Shown here: one piece after another, positions 8,756 through 17,960 of the stretch
How the letters are laid out: every line of letters starts with the position of its first letter
Numbering within the stretch: position 1 is the stretch's first letter
Assembly: GCA_948678575.1 (NCBI GenBank)
Contig: CAPPGO010000002.1
Span: 115,697 to 179,696, forward strand
Length of the DNA stretch: 64,000 nt
Source: an uncultured Clostridia bacterium
Lineage (GTDB): Bacteria; Bacillota; Clostridia; TANB77; CAG-508
Direction: 5' to 3'
Position numbers and translations under genes: made by a program
The notes under the pieces: model-generated
The model's database searches: none
What the model was told of the DNA's origin: nothing
Seen by the model: only the letters and a program-made list of their open reading frames with translations

Positions 8756-9460
8756 ATGTTGGCTTATAAAAGAGTTTTATTAAAATTAAGTGGAGAAGCA
8801 TTAGCAGGAGATGAAAGTCATGGAATAGATCCAGACATAGTAAACGGAATTTGTGATAAAGTTAAAGAAATAATAGAAATGGGAGTAGAAGTATCAATTG
8901 TTGTTGGTGGTGGAAACTTTTGGAGAGGTGCTAGAAATGGTCAAAAAATGGATCGTTCAGCAGCAGATTATATGGGAATGTTAGCAACAGCTATGAATGG
9001 TTTGGCACTTCAAGATGCACTTGAAGCAAGAGGAGTTCAAACAAGAGTTCAAACAGCTATTGAAATGAGAGAAATTGCAGAACCTTATATAAAAAGAAAA
9101 GCAATTAAACATTTAGGAAGAGGAAGAGTTGTTATATTTGCTTGTGGAACTGGTCATCCATTTTTCTCAACAGATACCGCAGCAGCATTAAGAGCAGTAG
9201 AAACAGAATCAGAAGTTATTTTACTTGCAAAAACAATTGATGGAGTATATTCAGCTGATCCAAAAGTAGATAAGACAGCTGTTAAATATGATGAAATTAG
9301 CTATATAGATATATTAAATAAAGATTTAAAAGTTATGGATTCTACTGCAACATCACTTTGTAGAGATAATAAAATGCCATTATTAGTTTTTGCAATTAGT
9401 GATCCAGAAAATATCGTTAGAGCAGTTAAAGGTGAAAAAATAGGTACAGTTGTTAAATAA
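8756..9460 (+). CDS. pyrH: UMP kinase
   Basis: 234 aa, amino-acid-kinase fold. It phosphorylates UMP to UDP for pyrimidine supply. Signatures are RVLLKLSGEAL at the N terminus, VVGGGNFWRG, MDRSAADYMGMLAT and CGTGHPFFSTDTAAALRA. AAGGAG precedes the ATG. It starts the common pyrH-frr-uppS-cdsA-rseP run, although the usual rpsB-tsf pair is not upstream here. Confidence 0.95.
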   Translation: MLAYKRVLLKLSGEALAGDESHGIDPDIVNGICDKVKEIIEMGVEVSIVVGGGNFWRGARNGQKMDRSAADYMGMLATAMNGLALQDALEARGVQTRVQTAIEMREIAEPYIKRKAIKHLGRGRVVIFACGTGHPFFSTDTAAALRAVETESEVILLAKTIDGVYSADPKVDKTAVKYDEISYIDILNKDLKVMDSTATSLCRDNKMPLLVFAISDPENIVRAVKGEKIGTVVK

Positions 9461-9493
9461 AAAGAATATATAATAAGGAGTAAATAAAAGAAA

Positions 9494-10036
9494 ATGAGTG
9501 AATTAGAAGAAAGAATGAGTAAATCACTAAGTGTATTTGAAGAAAATTTATCAGAAGTGAGAGCTGGTCGTGCAAACCCAGCAATATTAAATAAAATAAC
9601 AATAGAATATTATGGAGTAGCAACTCCAATAAATCAAGTTGCTGGAATTTCAGTTCCAGAAGCAAGAACTATTGTTATTCAACCATGGGATGCAAGTGCT
9701 TTAAAAGAAATTGAAAAAGCAATTTTAGCATCTGATATTGGTCTTAATCCAAATAATGATGGAAAAGTTATAAGGTTAAACTTCCCAGAACTTACAGAAG
9801 AAAGAAGAAAAGAACTAGTAAAAGATATAAGAAAAATGGCTGAGGAAGCTAGGGTTTCTGTTCGTTCAATTAGAAGAGATGGAATGGAAGATGTAAAAGC
9901 TAAACAAAAAAATGGTGATATAACAGAAGATGATAAAGCAAGAGAAGAAGAGAACATTCAAAAATTAACAGACAAATATATCGCAAACATAGATAAAGCA
10001 TTAGAAAATAAAGAAAATGAAATAATGAGTATATAG
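9494..10036 (+). CDS. frr: Ribosome recycling factor
   Basis: 180 aa, close to the usual 185. With EF-G it splits post-termination ribosomes. Signatures are LSEVRAGRANP, VAGISVPEARTIVIQPWD, IGLNPNNDGKVIRLNFPELTEE and the C-terminal coiled coil VRSIRRDGMED. It is 33 bp after pyrH. Confidence 0.96.
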   Translation: MSELEERMSKSLSVFEENLSEVRAGRANPAILNKITIEYYGVATPINQVAGISVPEARTIVIQPWDASALKEIEKAILASDIGLNPNNDGKVIRLNFPELTEERRKELVKDIRKMAEEARVSVRSIRRDGMEDVKAKQKNGDITEDDKAREEENIQKLTDKYIANIDKALENKENEIMSI

Positions 10037-10064
10037 CTTAAATATAAAATATAGGAGAATATTG

Positions 10065-10766
10065 ATGAATAAATTACCTGATCATATTGCTATTATTATG
10101 GATGGCAATCGTCGTTGGGCGAAAGCACATAATCTTCCAATGCAAATGGGACATAAAGAAGGAGCAAAAACTGTTGAAAAAATAGTTAAATATGCAAACA
10201 ACCTTGGAATAAAACATGTTACTGTATTTGCTTTTTCAACAGAAAATTGGAAAAGAAGTCAAGAAGAAGTTTCATGGTTAATGCAACTTTTGAAATCATA
10301 TCTTGATGATTATAGTAAAAGAGCAGACACAGATAATATTAAAATTAGAGTTTTAGGAGATATGACTTCTTTTAGTCAGGATTTAAGAAAAAGTATAGAA
10401 GATGCTATTGAAAGAACTAAAAACAATACAGGTGTAAGCTTTAATATTGGTTTTAATTATGGTGGAAGAGATGAAATTGTTAAAGCAACACAAAAAATTG
10501 CAAATCAAGTAAAGAATGGAACTTTAAATGTAGAGGATATAACAGAAGATGTATTATCTAGAAATATGTATACATTTGATATTCCAGATCCAGATTTAAT
10601 GATTAGAACAAGTGGTGAAATTAGAACAAGTGGATTTTTAATGTGGCAACTTGCTTATACAGAATTTTTATTTGTAGATAAATATTGGCCAGATTTTACT
10701 GAAAAAGATTTAGATGATGCAATTGAGGCTTATCAAAATAGGAAAAGAAATTTTGGAGCGAACTAA
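10065..10766 (+). CDS. uppS: Isoprenyl transferase (undecaprenyl diphosphate synthase)
   Basis: 233 aa from the ATG at 10065; AGGAGA lies about 8 bp upstream, so the TTG one codon earlier is less likely. It condenses isopentenyl diphosphate onto farnesyl diphosphate to make the lipid carrier used for peptidoglycan and polysaccharide. Signatures are HIAIIMDGNRRWA (catalytic Asp), FAFSTENWKR, FNYGGRDEIV and DLMIRTSGE. The carrier would be used by the transferases and polysaccharide cluster in this window. Confidence 0.95.
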   Translation: MNKLPDHIAIIMDGNRRWAKAHNLPMQMGHKEGAKTVEKIVKYANNLGIKHVTVFAFSTENWKRSQEEVSWLMQLLKSYLDDYSKRADTDNIKIRVLGDMTSFSQDLRKSIEDAIERTKNNTGVSFNIGFNYGGRDEIVKATQKIANQVKNGTLNVEDITEDVLSRNMYTFDIPDPDLMIRTSGEIRTSGFLMWQLAYTEFLFVDKYWPDFTEKDLDDAIEAYQNRKRNFGAN

Positions 10767-10786
10767 ATAACAAAGGAAGTATAAAT

Positions 10787-11623
10787 ATGAGTTTAAAAAG
10801 ATTTTTGACTGGAATAATAGGTTTTCCAATAGTTTTAGCAATAATGGTATTAGGAAATAAGTATTTGATAGATTTTTTAATGGCAATAGTTTCATGTATT
10901 GCTATTTATGAATATTCGAAATGTGCTAAAAAGAAAAATATAAATGTAGTTTCATGGATAGGATATTTAAGTAGTTTTATTATTGCTATATTACATATAT
11001 TTCCACAGAAACTTATTCTAGTAACTATATCAATAATATTTCCATTATTGATTTTTGTTCTGCTTTTAAATGTAATAATTACAGAAATGAAAATAACTTT
11101 TAAAGATATTGTATATACACTATTCGGAATAGCTTATATTGTAGGATTTTTAATGTTTTTTGCTTTGCTATATGGAACAGAAAGCTTTGCATGGAATTTA
11201 ACAGGACAAATAGCAATTTGGTATGTATTTTTCTCTGCTTGGGGAAGTGATACAGTTGCATATTTAGTCGGAAAAAATTTTGGAAAACATAAATTTAGTA
11301 AAATAAGTCCAAACAAAACAATAGAAGGTTGTATTGGAGGTGTTGTTGGAGCAATAGCATTTTGTGTAATATTTACATTAGTTTTGAATATGCATGCTAG
11401 TACAGTTATTCCAATTTTACCAATTGTTGTTATCGTTTCAGTATTAAGCGTAATAGGACAATTTGGAGATTTTGCAGCTAGTGTTATAAAAAGATCTTTT
11501 GAAGTTAAAGATTTTAGCGAATTATTTCCAGGTCATGGAGGAATGATAGATAGAATAGACAGTATAATGTTTATAGCGCCATTTGCTTATATTACATTCA
11601 CTATAATTTCTTTAATTATGTAG
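10787..11623 (+). CDS. cdsA: Phosphatidate cytidylyltransferase
   Basis: 278 aa with about 8 membrane helices. It makes CDP-diacylglycerol from phosphatidic acid and CTP. The C-terminal signature is clear (SPNKTIEG, IGQFGDFAASVIKR, KDFSELFPGHGGMIDRIDS). It is 20 bp after uppS. In many Firmicutes dxr follows cdsA; here rseP follows directly. Confidence 0.94.
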   Translation: MSLKRFLTGIIGFPIVLAIMVLGNKYLIDFLMAIVSCIAIYEYSKCAKKKNINVVSWIGYLSSFIIAILHIFPQKLILVTISIIFPLLIFVLLLNVIITEMKITFKDIVYTLFGIAYIVGFLMFFALLYGTESFAWNLTGQIAIWYVFFSAWGSDTVAYLVGKNFGKHKFSKISPNKTIEGCIGGVVGAIAFCVIFTLVLNMHASTVIPILPIVVIVSVLSVIGQFGDFAASVIKRSFEVKDFSELFPGHGGMIDRIDSIMFIAPFAYITFTIISLIM

Positions 11624-11634
11624 GAGGAAAAAAC

Positions 11635-12366
11635 TTGAATTTTATTATAGGTGCATTGAAGATTATATTTTTATTAGGATTTTTAGTGTTAATACATGAA
11701 GGTGGTCATTTTCTTGTTGCAAAACTATGTAAAATATATGTTAAAGAATTTTCTATTGGTTTTGGACCTAAAATTATTTCATGGCAAGGTAAAGAAACTA
11801 AATATTCTATAAGATGGATATTTTTTGGTGGATATGTAGATATGTTAGGAGAGACAGAAAGAAACGAATCTGAAAAAGCTTTTAATAATGCAAGTATTCC
11901 TAAAAGGTTGGCGATAGTAGCTGCTGGTGCTATTGTAAATATAATTTTTGGTTTAGTAGTATTTTTTATTTTAATTTGTATTGCTAAACATGATTTGTTT
12001 TTTTCATTAAAACAGACAGGAGTATTTATATTAGATATTTTTGATAGTTTGAAAACAATTTTTACAGGAAATCTGAATATGGATCAAATGGTTGGTCCAG
12101 TTGGTATTTCTGAAATGGTAGTAAAAACAAATGGATTATTTAATTTTGTTTATCTAATGAGTTTAATTTCTGTATCATTAGGCGTAACGAATTTATTACC
12201 TATACCAGCATTAGATGGTGGAAAAATTGTAATTTTAATTATAGAATGGATACGAAGGAAACCACTTAGCGAAGACGTGGAAATAAAAATACAAATGACG
12301 GGATTTACACTTTTATTATTATTTTCACTATATGTAACATATAAGGACATTTTAAAGATATTTTAA
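11635..12366 (+). CDS. rseP: RseP-type site-2 protease lacking the PDZ domain
   Basis: 243 aa, against roughly 340-450 for typical RseP/RasP. The zinc motif HEGGH is near the N terminus, followed by the usual KEFSIGFGPKI and FFGGYVDMLGE. The C-terminal LDG-type motif is present (NLLPIPALDGGKIV). The region between membrane segments 2 and 3 lacks the PDZ domain and runs straight into GPVGISEMV. The catalytic core appears complete, so it should cleave within the membrane without a PDZ gate. TTG start with AGGAGGA 6 bp upstream. Confidence 0.88.
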   Translation: MNFIIGALKIIFLLGFLVLIHEGGHFLVAKLCKIYVKEFSIGFGPKIISWQGKETKYSIRWIFFGGYVDMLGETERNESEKAFNNASIPKRLAIVAAGAIVNIIFGLVVFFILICIAKHDLFFSLKQTGVFILDIFDSLKTIFTGNLNMDQMVGPVGISEMVVKTNGLFNFVYLMSLISVSLGVTNLLPIPALDGGKIVILIIEWIRRKPLSEDVEIKIQMTGFTLLLLFSLYVTYKDILKIF

Positions 12367-12387
12367 AATTTTAGGAGAAGATGTATT

Positions 12388-12942
12388 ATGAGATGTAAAA
12401 TTTGTGGAGCAAAACTTAGAAAAGAGGGCGATATTTGTAAAAGTTGTTATGAAGAATATTGCAAAGAAGAAGCTTTGGAGAAAGACACAAAAGAGATTTT
12501 TAAATTAAAGAGAAAATATTTACCTAAATATCAATTAACTAGATATGGAGATTGGTATGTAGTATTTATTTTTGTGTTTATAGCATTTATGTCTCAAAAA
12601 CAAACCTTGACTGCTTTTGTTACTATATTAGCTGGAATTGTAGCTCTTGGTATCTCAATGTTTATTGCTAAAAGAATAGCTAAAAATACATCTTGTACTT
12701 TTTATGAGAAAAAAGTAGTTTATAAATATAAAGACAGAAAGAAAACTATCGCATATTCAGATTTGAAAAATGTCACATATTATCAAAATTTTTTCCAAAA
12801 GATATTCAATTTAGCAGATATACAATTTCATCCAGAGTCAGGAAGTTATATTTTAGGTGGATTTGAAATAAAAGATATTCCTGATATTGAAAATAATTTG
12901 ACAAGAGTAAAAGAAATTATAGAAGCAAAAAAGGAAGTTTAA
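12388..12942 (+). CDS. Zinc-ribbon membrane protein with PH-like C-terminal domain
   Basis: 184 aa. The N-terminal ribbon reads CKICGAKL, then CKSC. A charged linker, two membrane helices (about residues 53-95) and a soluble C-terminal domain follow (CTFYEKKVVYKYKDRKKTIAYSDLKNVTYYQ). The last part has the beta-rich look of bacterial PH (YdbS/YdbT-like) domains. Function is unknown. Its stop is one base before the polC start, so the two are probably translationally linked. Confidence 0.65.
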   Translation: MRCKICGAKLRKEGDICKSCYEEYCKEEALEKDTKEIFKLKRKYLPKYQLTRYGDWYVVFIFVFIAFMSQKQTLTAFVTILAGIVALGISMFIAKRIAKNTSCTFYEKKVVYKYKDRKKTIAYSDLKNVTYYQNFFQKIFNLADIQFHPESGSYILGGFEIKDIPDIENNLTRVKEIIEAKKEV

Positions 12943-12943
12943 A

Positions 12944-15900
12944 ATGCAAAAATATATAAAAGAAGTATTTTGTGATTACGTTGGAGATAATCCTATTATT
13001 GATGCACAGCTTGAAAATATTAATTTATATAAAAAAACAAATAAATTACAGATAAATATAGCAACTTTAAAAGCAATAGATATAACTGAAATTGAAGACT
13101 TTGAAAATTATTTAGTAAACAGGTTTAAAGTATCAAAAGCTATAATTGATATAAATTATGGTGATATGGAAATTCCACAAACGATAGAAGAAAATTGGCA
13201 AAAGATAATAAACTATGTTTCAAAAAAAGAACCTACTAGTAGAGCAATGCTTACTGGAAGTTCATTAAATATACAAGGTCAAGAAGTTACAGTTAAATTA
13301 GCTTTAAAAGGTGCTAATTTTTTGAATGATAAAAAATTTGATAAAGGTTTAGAGCATCTTTTTGAGAATTTATATAATCAAAAATTTAATGTAAAATTCG
13401 AAGAAAACTTATCTGATAATTATGAAAAAATTCTTGAAGAAAATAAGCAAAAAGAACAAAAACAGCTTTTAGAAGAAATGAAGAAAAAGGCTGATGAAGA
13501 ATATTTAATTGCAAAAGAAAATGCAAGATTACAAAAATTACAAGAAGAAAAAGAAAAGCAAGAACTTCAAGAACAAAAACTAGCAGAAGTGCCAGAATTA
13601 AAAGAAGAAGGAAAAGCTCCACTTATATATGGAAGAAATATTTTAATAGATGGAAGACTTATAAAACTAGTAGATATAACTCCGGATAAAGAACTTGTAT
13701 ATATTGCAGGAGAATTAATTGGAGATATTGCAGTTCGTGAGTATGAAGATAAAAAAACAGGAAAGAAAAAGGTAATTGCTAAATTTGCTGTTTTTGATGG
13801 AACAAGTACTATTAGTTGTACAGGATTTTTTCAAAAAGAAAAATCTGATGAGATAATAAATAGAATTAAAACAGCAAAAGGTTTGATTGTTGATGGTGAA
13901 AAAGAATATAGTGATTTCGATAAGGAAATAATAATAAAAGTAAGAAGAATTATAGAGACCGAAGGTGTAGAAAAAATAGAAAGGGTAGATAATGCAGAAG
14001 TTAAGAGAGTAGAACTTCACATGCATACTCAAATGAGCCAAATGGATGCAGTTACGCCAGTAACAGAACTTTTAAAAAGAGCTATAAAATGGGGTTGGAA
14101 ATCTATTGCTATTACAGACCATGGTGTAGTTCAAAGTTTTCCAGAAGCACACAAATTTTTAAGTAAAGCAAATAGTGATTTAAAAGTACTATATGGAGTT
14201 GAAGCGTATTTTGTTCCAGACAAAAATCCATCAGTAGTAAATTATAAAGATCAAAGCATAGACACAGAATATTGTGTTTTAGATTTAGAAACAACAGGTC
14301 TTTCTAGTAGAACTGAAAAAATTACAGAAATTGGTGTTATAAAATATAAAAATGGAGAAAAAATTGGAGAGTTTGAATACTTTGTTAATCCAGAAAAACC
14401 AATTCCAAGACAAGTTGTAGAAGTTACGCATATTACAGATGAGATGGTAAAAGATGCAGAAACAATAGATAAAGTTCTTCCAAAACTAATCGAATTTTTG
14501 GGAGAAAGTGTTTTAGTTGCTCATAATGCAGATTTTGATATGGGGTTTTTAAAATACAATTTTGAACAATATGGTTACGAATTTAACTATACATATATAG
14601 ATACTTTAAGACTAGCAAAAGCAATTTTTCCAGACTATAAGAAATATAAACTAGGAATTATTGCAGATAATTTAGGAATTAAAGTAGATGTTGCCCATAG
14701 AGCATTAGATGATGTTAAAACATTACTAGAAGTGTTTAAGGTAATGATTGAAAGAGCTAAGGACAAAGGTGCAACACATATAATAGATTTTGATAATAAA
14801 TTTGAAGTTGAGCATAAAAATCTTCCAGCATATCATGCTATTATTTTGGCAAAAAATTATATAGGACTTAGAAATTTATATAAACTTATATCATATTCAC
14901 ATTTAGATTATTTTTACAGGCATCCTAGAATTTTAAAGAGTTTATTTGCTAAGCATAGAGAAGGCTTAATTTTAGGTAGCGCATGTGAAGCAGGAGAATT
15001 ATATAAAGCAGTACTTGGAAATAAGTCAGATGAAGAAATAGAAGAAATAGCTAGTTTTTATGATTATTTAGAAATTCAACCAATTGGCAATGATGAATAT
15101 TTAGTTAGAGAAGGAACAGTGCCTAATGATGAGGCTTTAAGAGATATAAACAGAAAAATTGTTGCATTAGGAGAAAAATTACATAAGCCAGTTGTAGCAA
15201 CTTGCGATGTTCATTTTATTGATCCACAAGATGAAGTTTATAGAAGAATTTTGCAAGCTGGGCAAGGATATGATGACGCAGATATGCAAGCACCATTATT
15301 TTTAAGAACAACAGAAGAAATGCTAGAAGAATTTGCATATTTGGGTAAAGAAAAAGCTTATGAAGTAGTTGTTACAAATACTAATTTAATTTCAGATATG
15401 TGTGAAAAAATTTCACCAATTTCTCCGGAAAAATGTCCACCACATATTCCAGGCTGTGAAGAAACAATAAAAGAAATTGCATATAGTAAGGCACATGAAT
15501 TATATGGTGAAAATTTACCAGAAATAGTAGAAAATAGATTAGAAAAAGAATTAGATTCAATTATAAAAAATGGTTTCTCAGTTATGTATATTATAGCTCA
15601 GAAATTAGTTTGGAAATCTAATGAAGATGGATATTTGGTAGGTTCCAGAGGGTCTGTTGGATCTTCATTTGTAGCTAATATGACAGGAATTACAGAAGTT
15701 AATTCTTTGCAACCACATTATAGATGTCCAAATTGTAAGTATTCTGATTTTTCAGATTATGGTGTGAAAAATGGTTTTGATCTTCCAGATAAAGATTGCC
15801 CAAAATGTGGTCATAAATTAGACAAAGATGGTATGGATATTCCTTTCGAGACCTTTCTTGGTTTTAATGGAGATAAAGAACCCGATATAGATTTAAATTT

Positions 15901-17308
15901 TTCAGGAGAATATCAAGCAAAGGCACATAAATATACAGAAGTAATTTTTGGTAAAGGAACTACATTTAAAGCTGGAACAGTTGGTACAATAGCAGAAAAA
16001 ACAGCTTTTGGATATGTAAAAAAATATTATGAAGAAAGAGAAAAGCCAATAAGTAAAGCTGAAATTGAAAGACTTTCGGTTGGATGTACAGGTATAAAAA
16101 GAACAACAGGGCAACATCCAGGTGGAATTATAGTTGTTCCAAAAGGGCGTGAAATATACGAATTTTGTCCAGTACAACATCCAGCAGATGATCCAAATTC
16201 AGATATTATAACAACTCATTTTGATTATCACTCAATAGATCAGAACTTACTTAAATTAGATATTCTGGGTCATGATGATCCTACAATGATTAGAATGCTT
16301 CAAGATATTACAGGAGTTGACCCAACTAAGATACCATTAGATGATAAAGAAACTATGAGTCTATTTAGTTCAACAAAAGCACTTGGAGTTACAGAAGAAC
16401 AAATTAATTCAAAAACTGGTAGCTTTGGAGTTCCCGAATTTGGTACAAAATTTGTTAGAGGAATGCTTGAAGAAACAAGACCAACTACTTTTAATGAACT
16501 TATAAGTATTTCAGGATTATCACACGGTACTGATGTATGGCTTAATAATGCACAAGATTTAATAAATCAAGGTATTGTAAAATTAAATGACGCAATATGC
16601 TGTCGTGATGATATTATGATTTATTTAATAAAAATGGGATTAGAACCTAATCCAGCATTTAAAATTATGGAATCAGTGCGTAAAGGAAAAGGTTTAACAC
16701 CAGAACAAGAAGGAATAATGAAGGCACATGATGTGCCAGAGTGGTATATAGATTCTTGTAAAAAAATTAAATACATGTTCCCTAAGGCTCATGCTGCGGC
16801 ATATGTAACTATGGCTTTTAGAATTGCTTGGTTTAAAGTTCATATTCCAATGGCATATTATGCAACATATTTTTCTATTAGAGCAAAGCAATTTGATAGT
16901 GAAATAATGTGTGCGGGAAAAGGTAGAGTAAGAGCCAAAATGAAAGAAATTGATGACGCTGGAAATGATGCTTCAAACAAGGATAAAGAAATGTATCCTG
17001 TTTTAGAACTTGTACTTGAAATGTATGAAAGGGGTTTTAAATTTTTAGATATAGATTTATATAAATCTCATCATGATAAATTTATAGTAGAGGAAGATGG
17101 AATAAGACCACCCCTTAATAGTATTCCAGGTCTTGGACCAATAGATGCTGAAAATATTTATAATGCGAGACAAGAAGAGGAGTTTGAATGTGTTGATGAC
17201 TTGCAAGCTCGTTCTAAAATTGGAAAAGTAGCTGTTGAAACATTACAAAAAGCTGGACTTTTAAAGGGAATGACTAAGTCTAATCAAATGAGTTTATTTT
17301 CATTTTAA
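12944..17308 (+). CDS. polC: DNA polymerase III alpha subunit, Gram-positive PolC
   Basis: 1454 aa, the normal PolC size. Domain order: N-terminal domains with a Lys/Glu-rich coiled linker (about 160-220); OB fold (about 235-340); PHP domain (RVELHMHTQMSQMDAVTP at about 351); embedded DnaQ-type proofreading exonuclease (CVLDLETTGLS at about 444, AHNADFDMGFL, HRALDDVKTLL); PHP continuation; polymerase with the zinc-binding CPNCKYSD/CPKCG region (about 928-960) and catalytic PDIDLNFSGEYQ (about 983). It is the leading-strand replicase of Firmicutes. The start is fixed by the 1-bp gap to the previous stop and by AAGGAAG. Confidence 0.97.
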   Translation: MQKYIKEVFCDYVGDNPIIDAQLENINLYKKTNKLQINIATLKAIDITEIEDFENYLVNRFKVSKAIIDINYGDMEIPQTIEENWQKIINYVSKKEPTSRAMLTGSSLNIQGQEVTVKLALKGANFLNDKKFDKGLEHLFENLYNQKFNVKFEENLSDNYEKILEENKQKEQKQLLEEMKKKADEEYLIAKENARLQKLQEEKEKQELQEQKLAEVPELKEEGKAPLIYGRNILIDGRLIKLVDITPDKELVYIAGELIGDIAVREYEDKKTGKKKVIAKFAVFDGTSTISCTGFFQKEKSDEIINRIKTAKGLIVDGEKEYSDFDKEIIIKVRRIIETEGVEKIERVDNAEVKRVELHMHTQMSQMDAVTPVTELLKRAIKWGWKSIAITDHGVVQSFPEAHKFLSKANSDLKVLYGVEAYFVPDKNPSVVNYKDQSIDTEYCVLDLETTGLSSRTEKITEIGVIKYKNGEKIGEFEYFVNPEKPIPRQVVEVTHITDEMVKDAETIDKVLPKLIEFLGESVLVAHNADFDMGFLKYNFEQYGYEFNYTYIDTLRLAKAIFPDYKKYKLGIIADNLGIKVDVAHRALDDVKTLLEVFKVMIERAKDKGATHIIDFDNKFEVEHKNLPAYHAIILAKNYIGLRNLYKLISYSHLDYFYRHPRILKSLFAKHREGLILGSACEAGELYKAVLGNKSDEEIEEIASFYDYLEIQPIGNDEYLVREGTVPNDEALRDINRKIVALGEKLHKPVVATCDVHFIDPQDEVYRRILQAGQGYDDADMQAPLFLRTTEEMLEEFAYLGKEKAYEVVVTNTNLISDMCEKISPISPEKCPPHIPGCEETIKEIAYSKAHELYGENLPEIVENRLEKELDSIIKNGFSVMYIIAQKLVWKSNEDGYLVGSRGSVGSSFVANMTGITEVNSLQPHYRCPNCKYSDFSDYGVKNGFDLPDKDCPKCGHKLDKDGMDIPFETFLGFNGDKEPDIDLNFSGEYQAKAHKYTEVIFGKGTTFKAGTVGTIAEKTAFGYVKKYYEEREKPISKAEIERLSVGCTGIKRTTGQHPGGIIVVPKGREIYEFCPVQHPADDPNSDIITTHFDYHSIDQNLLKLDILGHDDPTMIRMLQDITGVDPTKIPLDDKETMSLFSSTKALGVTEEQINSKTGSFGVPEFGTKFVRGMLEETRPTTFNELISISGLSHGTDVWLNNAQDLINQGIVKLNDAICCRDDIMIYLIKMGLEPNPAFKIMESVRKGKGLTPEQEGIMKAHDVPEWYIDSCKKIKYMFPKAHAAAYVTMAFRIAWFKVHIPMAYYATYFSIRAKQFDSEIMCAGKGRVRAKMKEIDDAGNDASNKDKEMYPVLELVLEMYERGFKFLDIDLYKSHHDKFIVEEDGIRPPLNSIPGLGPIDAENIYNARQEEEFECVDDLQARSKIGKVAVETLQKAGLLKGMTKSNQMSLFSF

Positions 17309-17356
17309 TTCGCATGAAAATGAAAATAAATAAAATAGTAAAGGGAATAAAAGATA

Positions 17357-17650
17357 ATGGAATTAAAATATGTTATATTATATGTAATTTTAATAAATGC
17401 TTTTGGTTTAGCTATTATGGCACTTGATAAATTTAAGGCTGAAAAAGGCTTCTGGCGTGTTCCAGAGAAAACATTATTTGTAGTTACATTGTTAGGTGGT
17501 GGAATTGGTACCATAATAGGAATGTATGCATTTAGACATAAAACAAAAAAATTAAAATTTACAATAGGACTTCCAACAATTTTAATTTCAGAAATAGCAA
17601 TTATTATATATTTATTATATAAAGGTATTTTGCAAATGATAATAATTTAA
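17357..17650 (+). CDS. DUF1294 membrane protein
   Basis: 97 aa with three membrane helices and the DUF1294 pattern: an N-terminal helix, then MALDKFKAEKGFWRVPEKTL, GGGIGTIIGMYAFRHKTKK and a C-terminal helix. The family is widespread and its function is unknown. It is 49 bp after polC and followed by a terminator. Confidence 0.85.
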   Translation: MELKYVILYVILINAFGLAIMALDKFKAEKGFWRVPEKTLFVVTLLGGGIGTIIGMYAFRHKTKKLKFTIGLPTILISEIAIIIYLLYKGILQMIII

Positions 17651-17654
17651 AAAT

Positions 17655-17687
17655 AAAGGCACTACATTGAATTGTAGTGCCTTTAAA
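17655..17687 (+). terminator. Terminator closing the polC unit
   Basis: A perfect 12-bp stem (17655-17666 with 17673-17684) with a 6-nt loop; the 3' arm ends in T residues. Confidence 0.85.
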
Positions 17688-17690
17688 CTA

Positions 17691-17719
17691 TTGACATAAA
17701 CCTAAAAAAATAATACAAT
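17691..17719 (+). promoter_or_regulatory. SigA-type promoter
   Basis: TTGACA at 17691-17696, 17-bp spacer, TACAAT at 17714-17719. It drives the small membrane gene and the downstream kinase, RNHCP, VanZ and argS run. Confidence 0.8.
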
Positions 17720-17755
17720 AAAAGAGCTAAAAATTTGTAAAAAAGGATGTTTAAA

Positions 17756-17944
17756 ATGAAAATATTTTTACTTTTTATTGGAGTAATTTCAGCAGTTATG
17801 GGTGTCAAATTTATTTTTGATGCAAGACCAATAGTAAAAAAATATTTTAGCTTTGGAGACAAAAATGATGCTTCTTTGGGCTTGAAAATATTTGGCTTTT
17901 TATTATTGTTAATAGGCGCATTATTGATTTATTTCAATTTCTAG
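17756..17944 (+). CDS. Small two-helix membrane protein
   Basis: 62 aa from ATG 17756 (AAAAGGA 8 bp upstream; the ATG at 17747 overlaps that site). Two hydrophobic helices (about 2-20 and 40-60) flank a short charged loop (FSFGDKNDASLG). It resembles small membrane proteins of unknown function. It is the first gene after a strong promoter and 16 bp before the nucleoside kinase gene. Confidence 0.6.
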   Translation: MKIFLLFIGVISAVMGVKFIFDARPIVKKYFSFGDKNDASLGLKIFGFLLLLIGALLIYFNF

Positions 17945-17960
17945 AAAGGATACGAAAGAT

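Noticed and set aside
9453..9665. Minus-strand open frames over pyrH/frr and many similar ones elsewhere
   Set aside because: They are low-complexity Leu/Phe/Ile-rich antisense shadows of conserved genes without ribosome sites.
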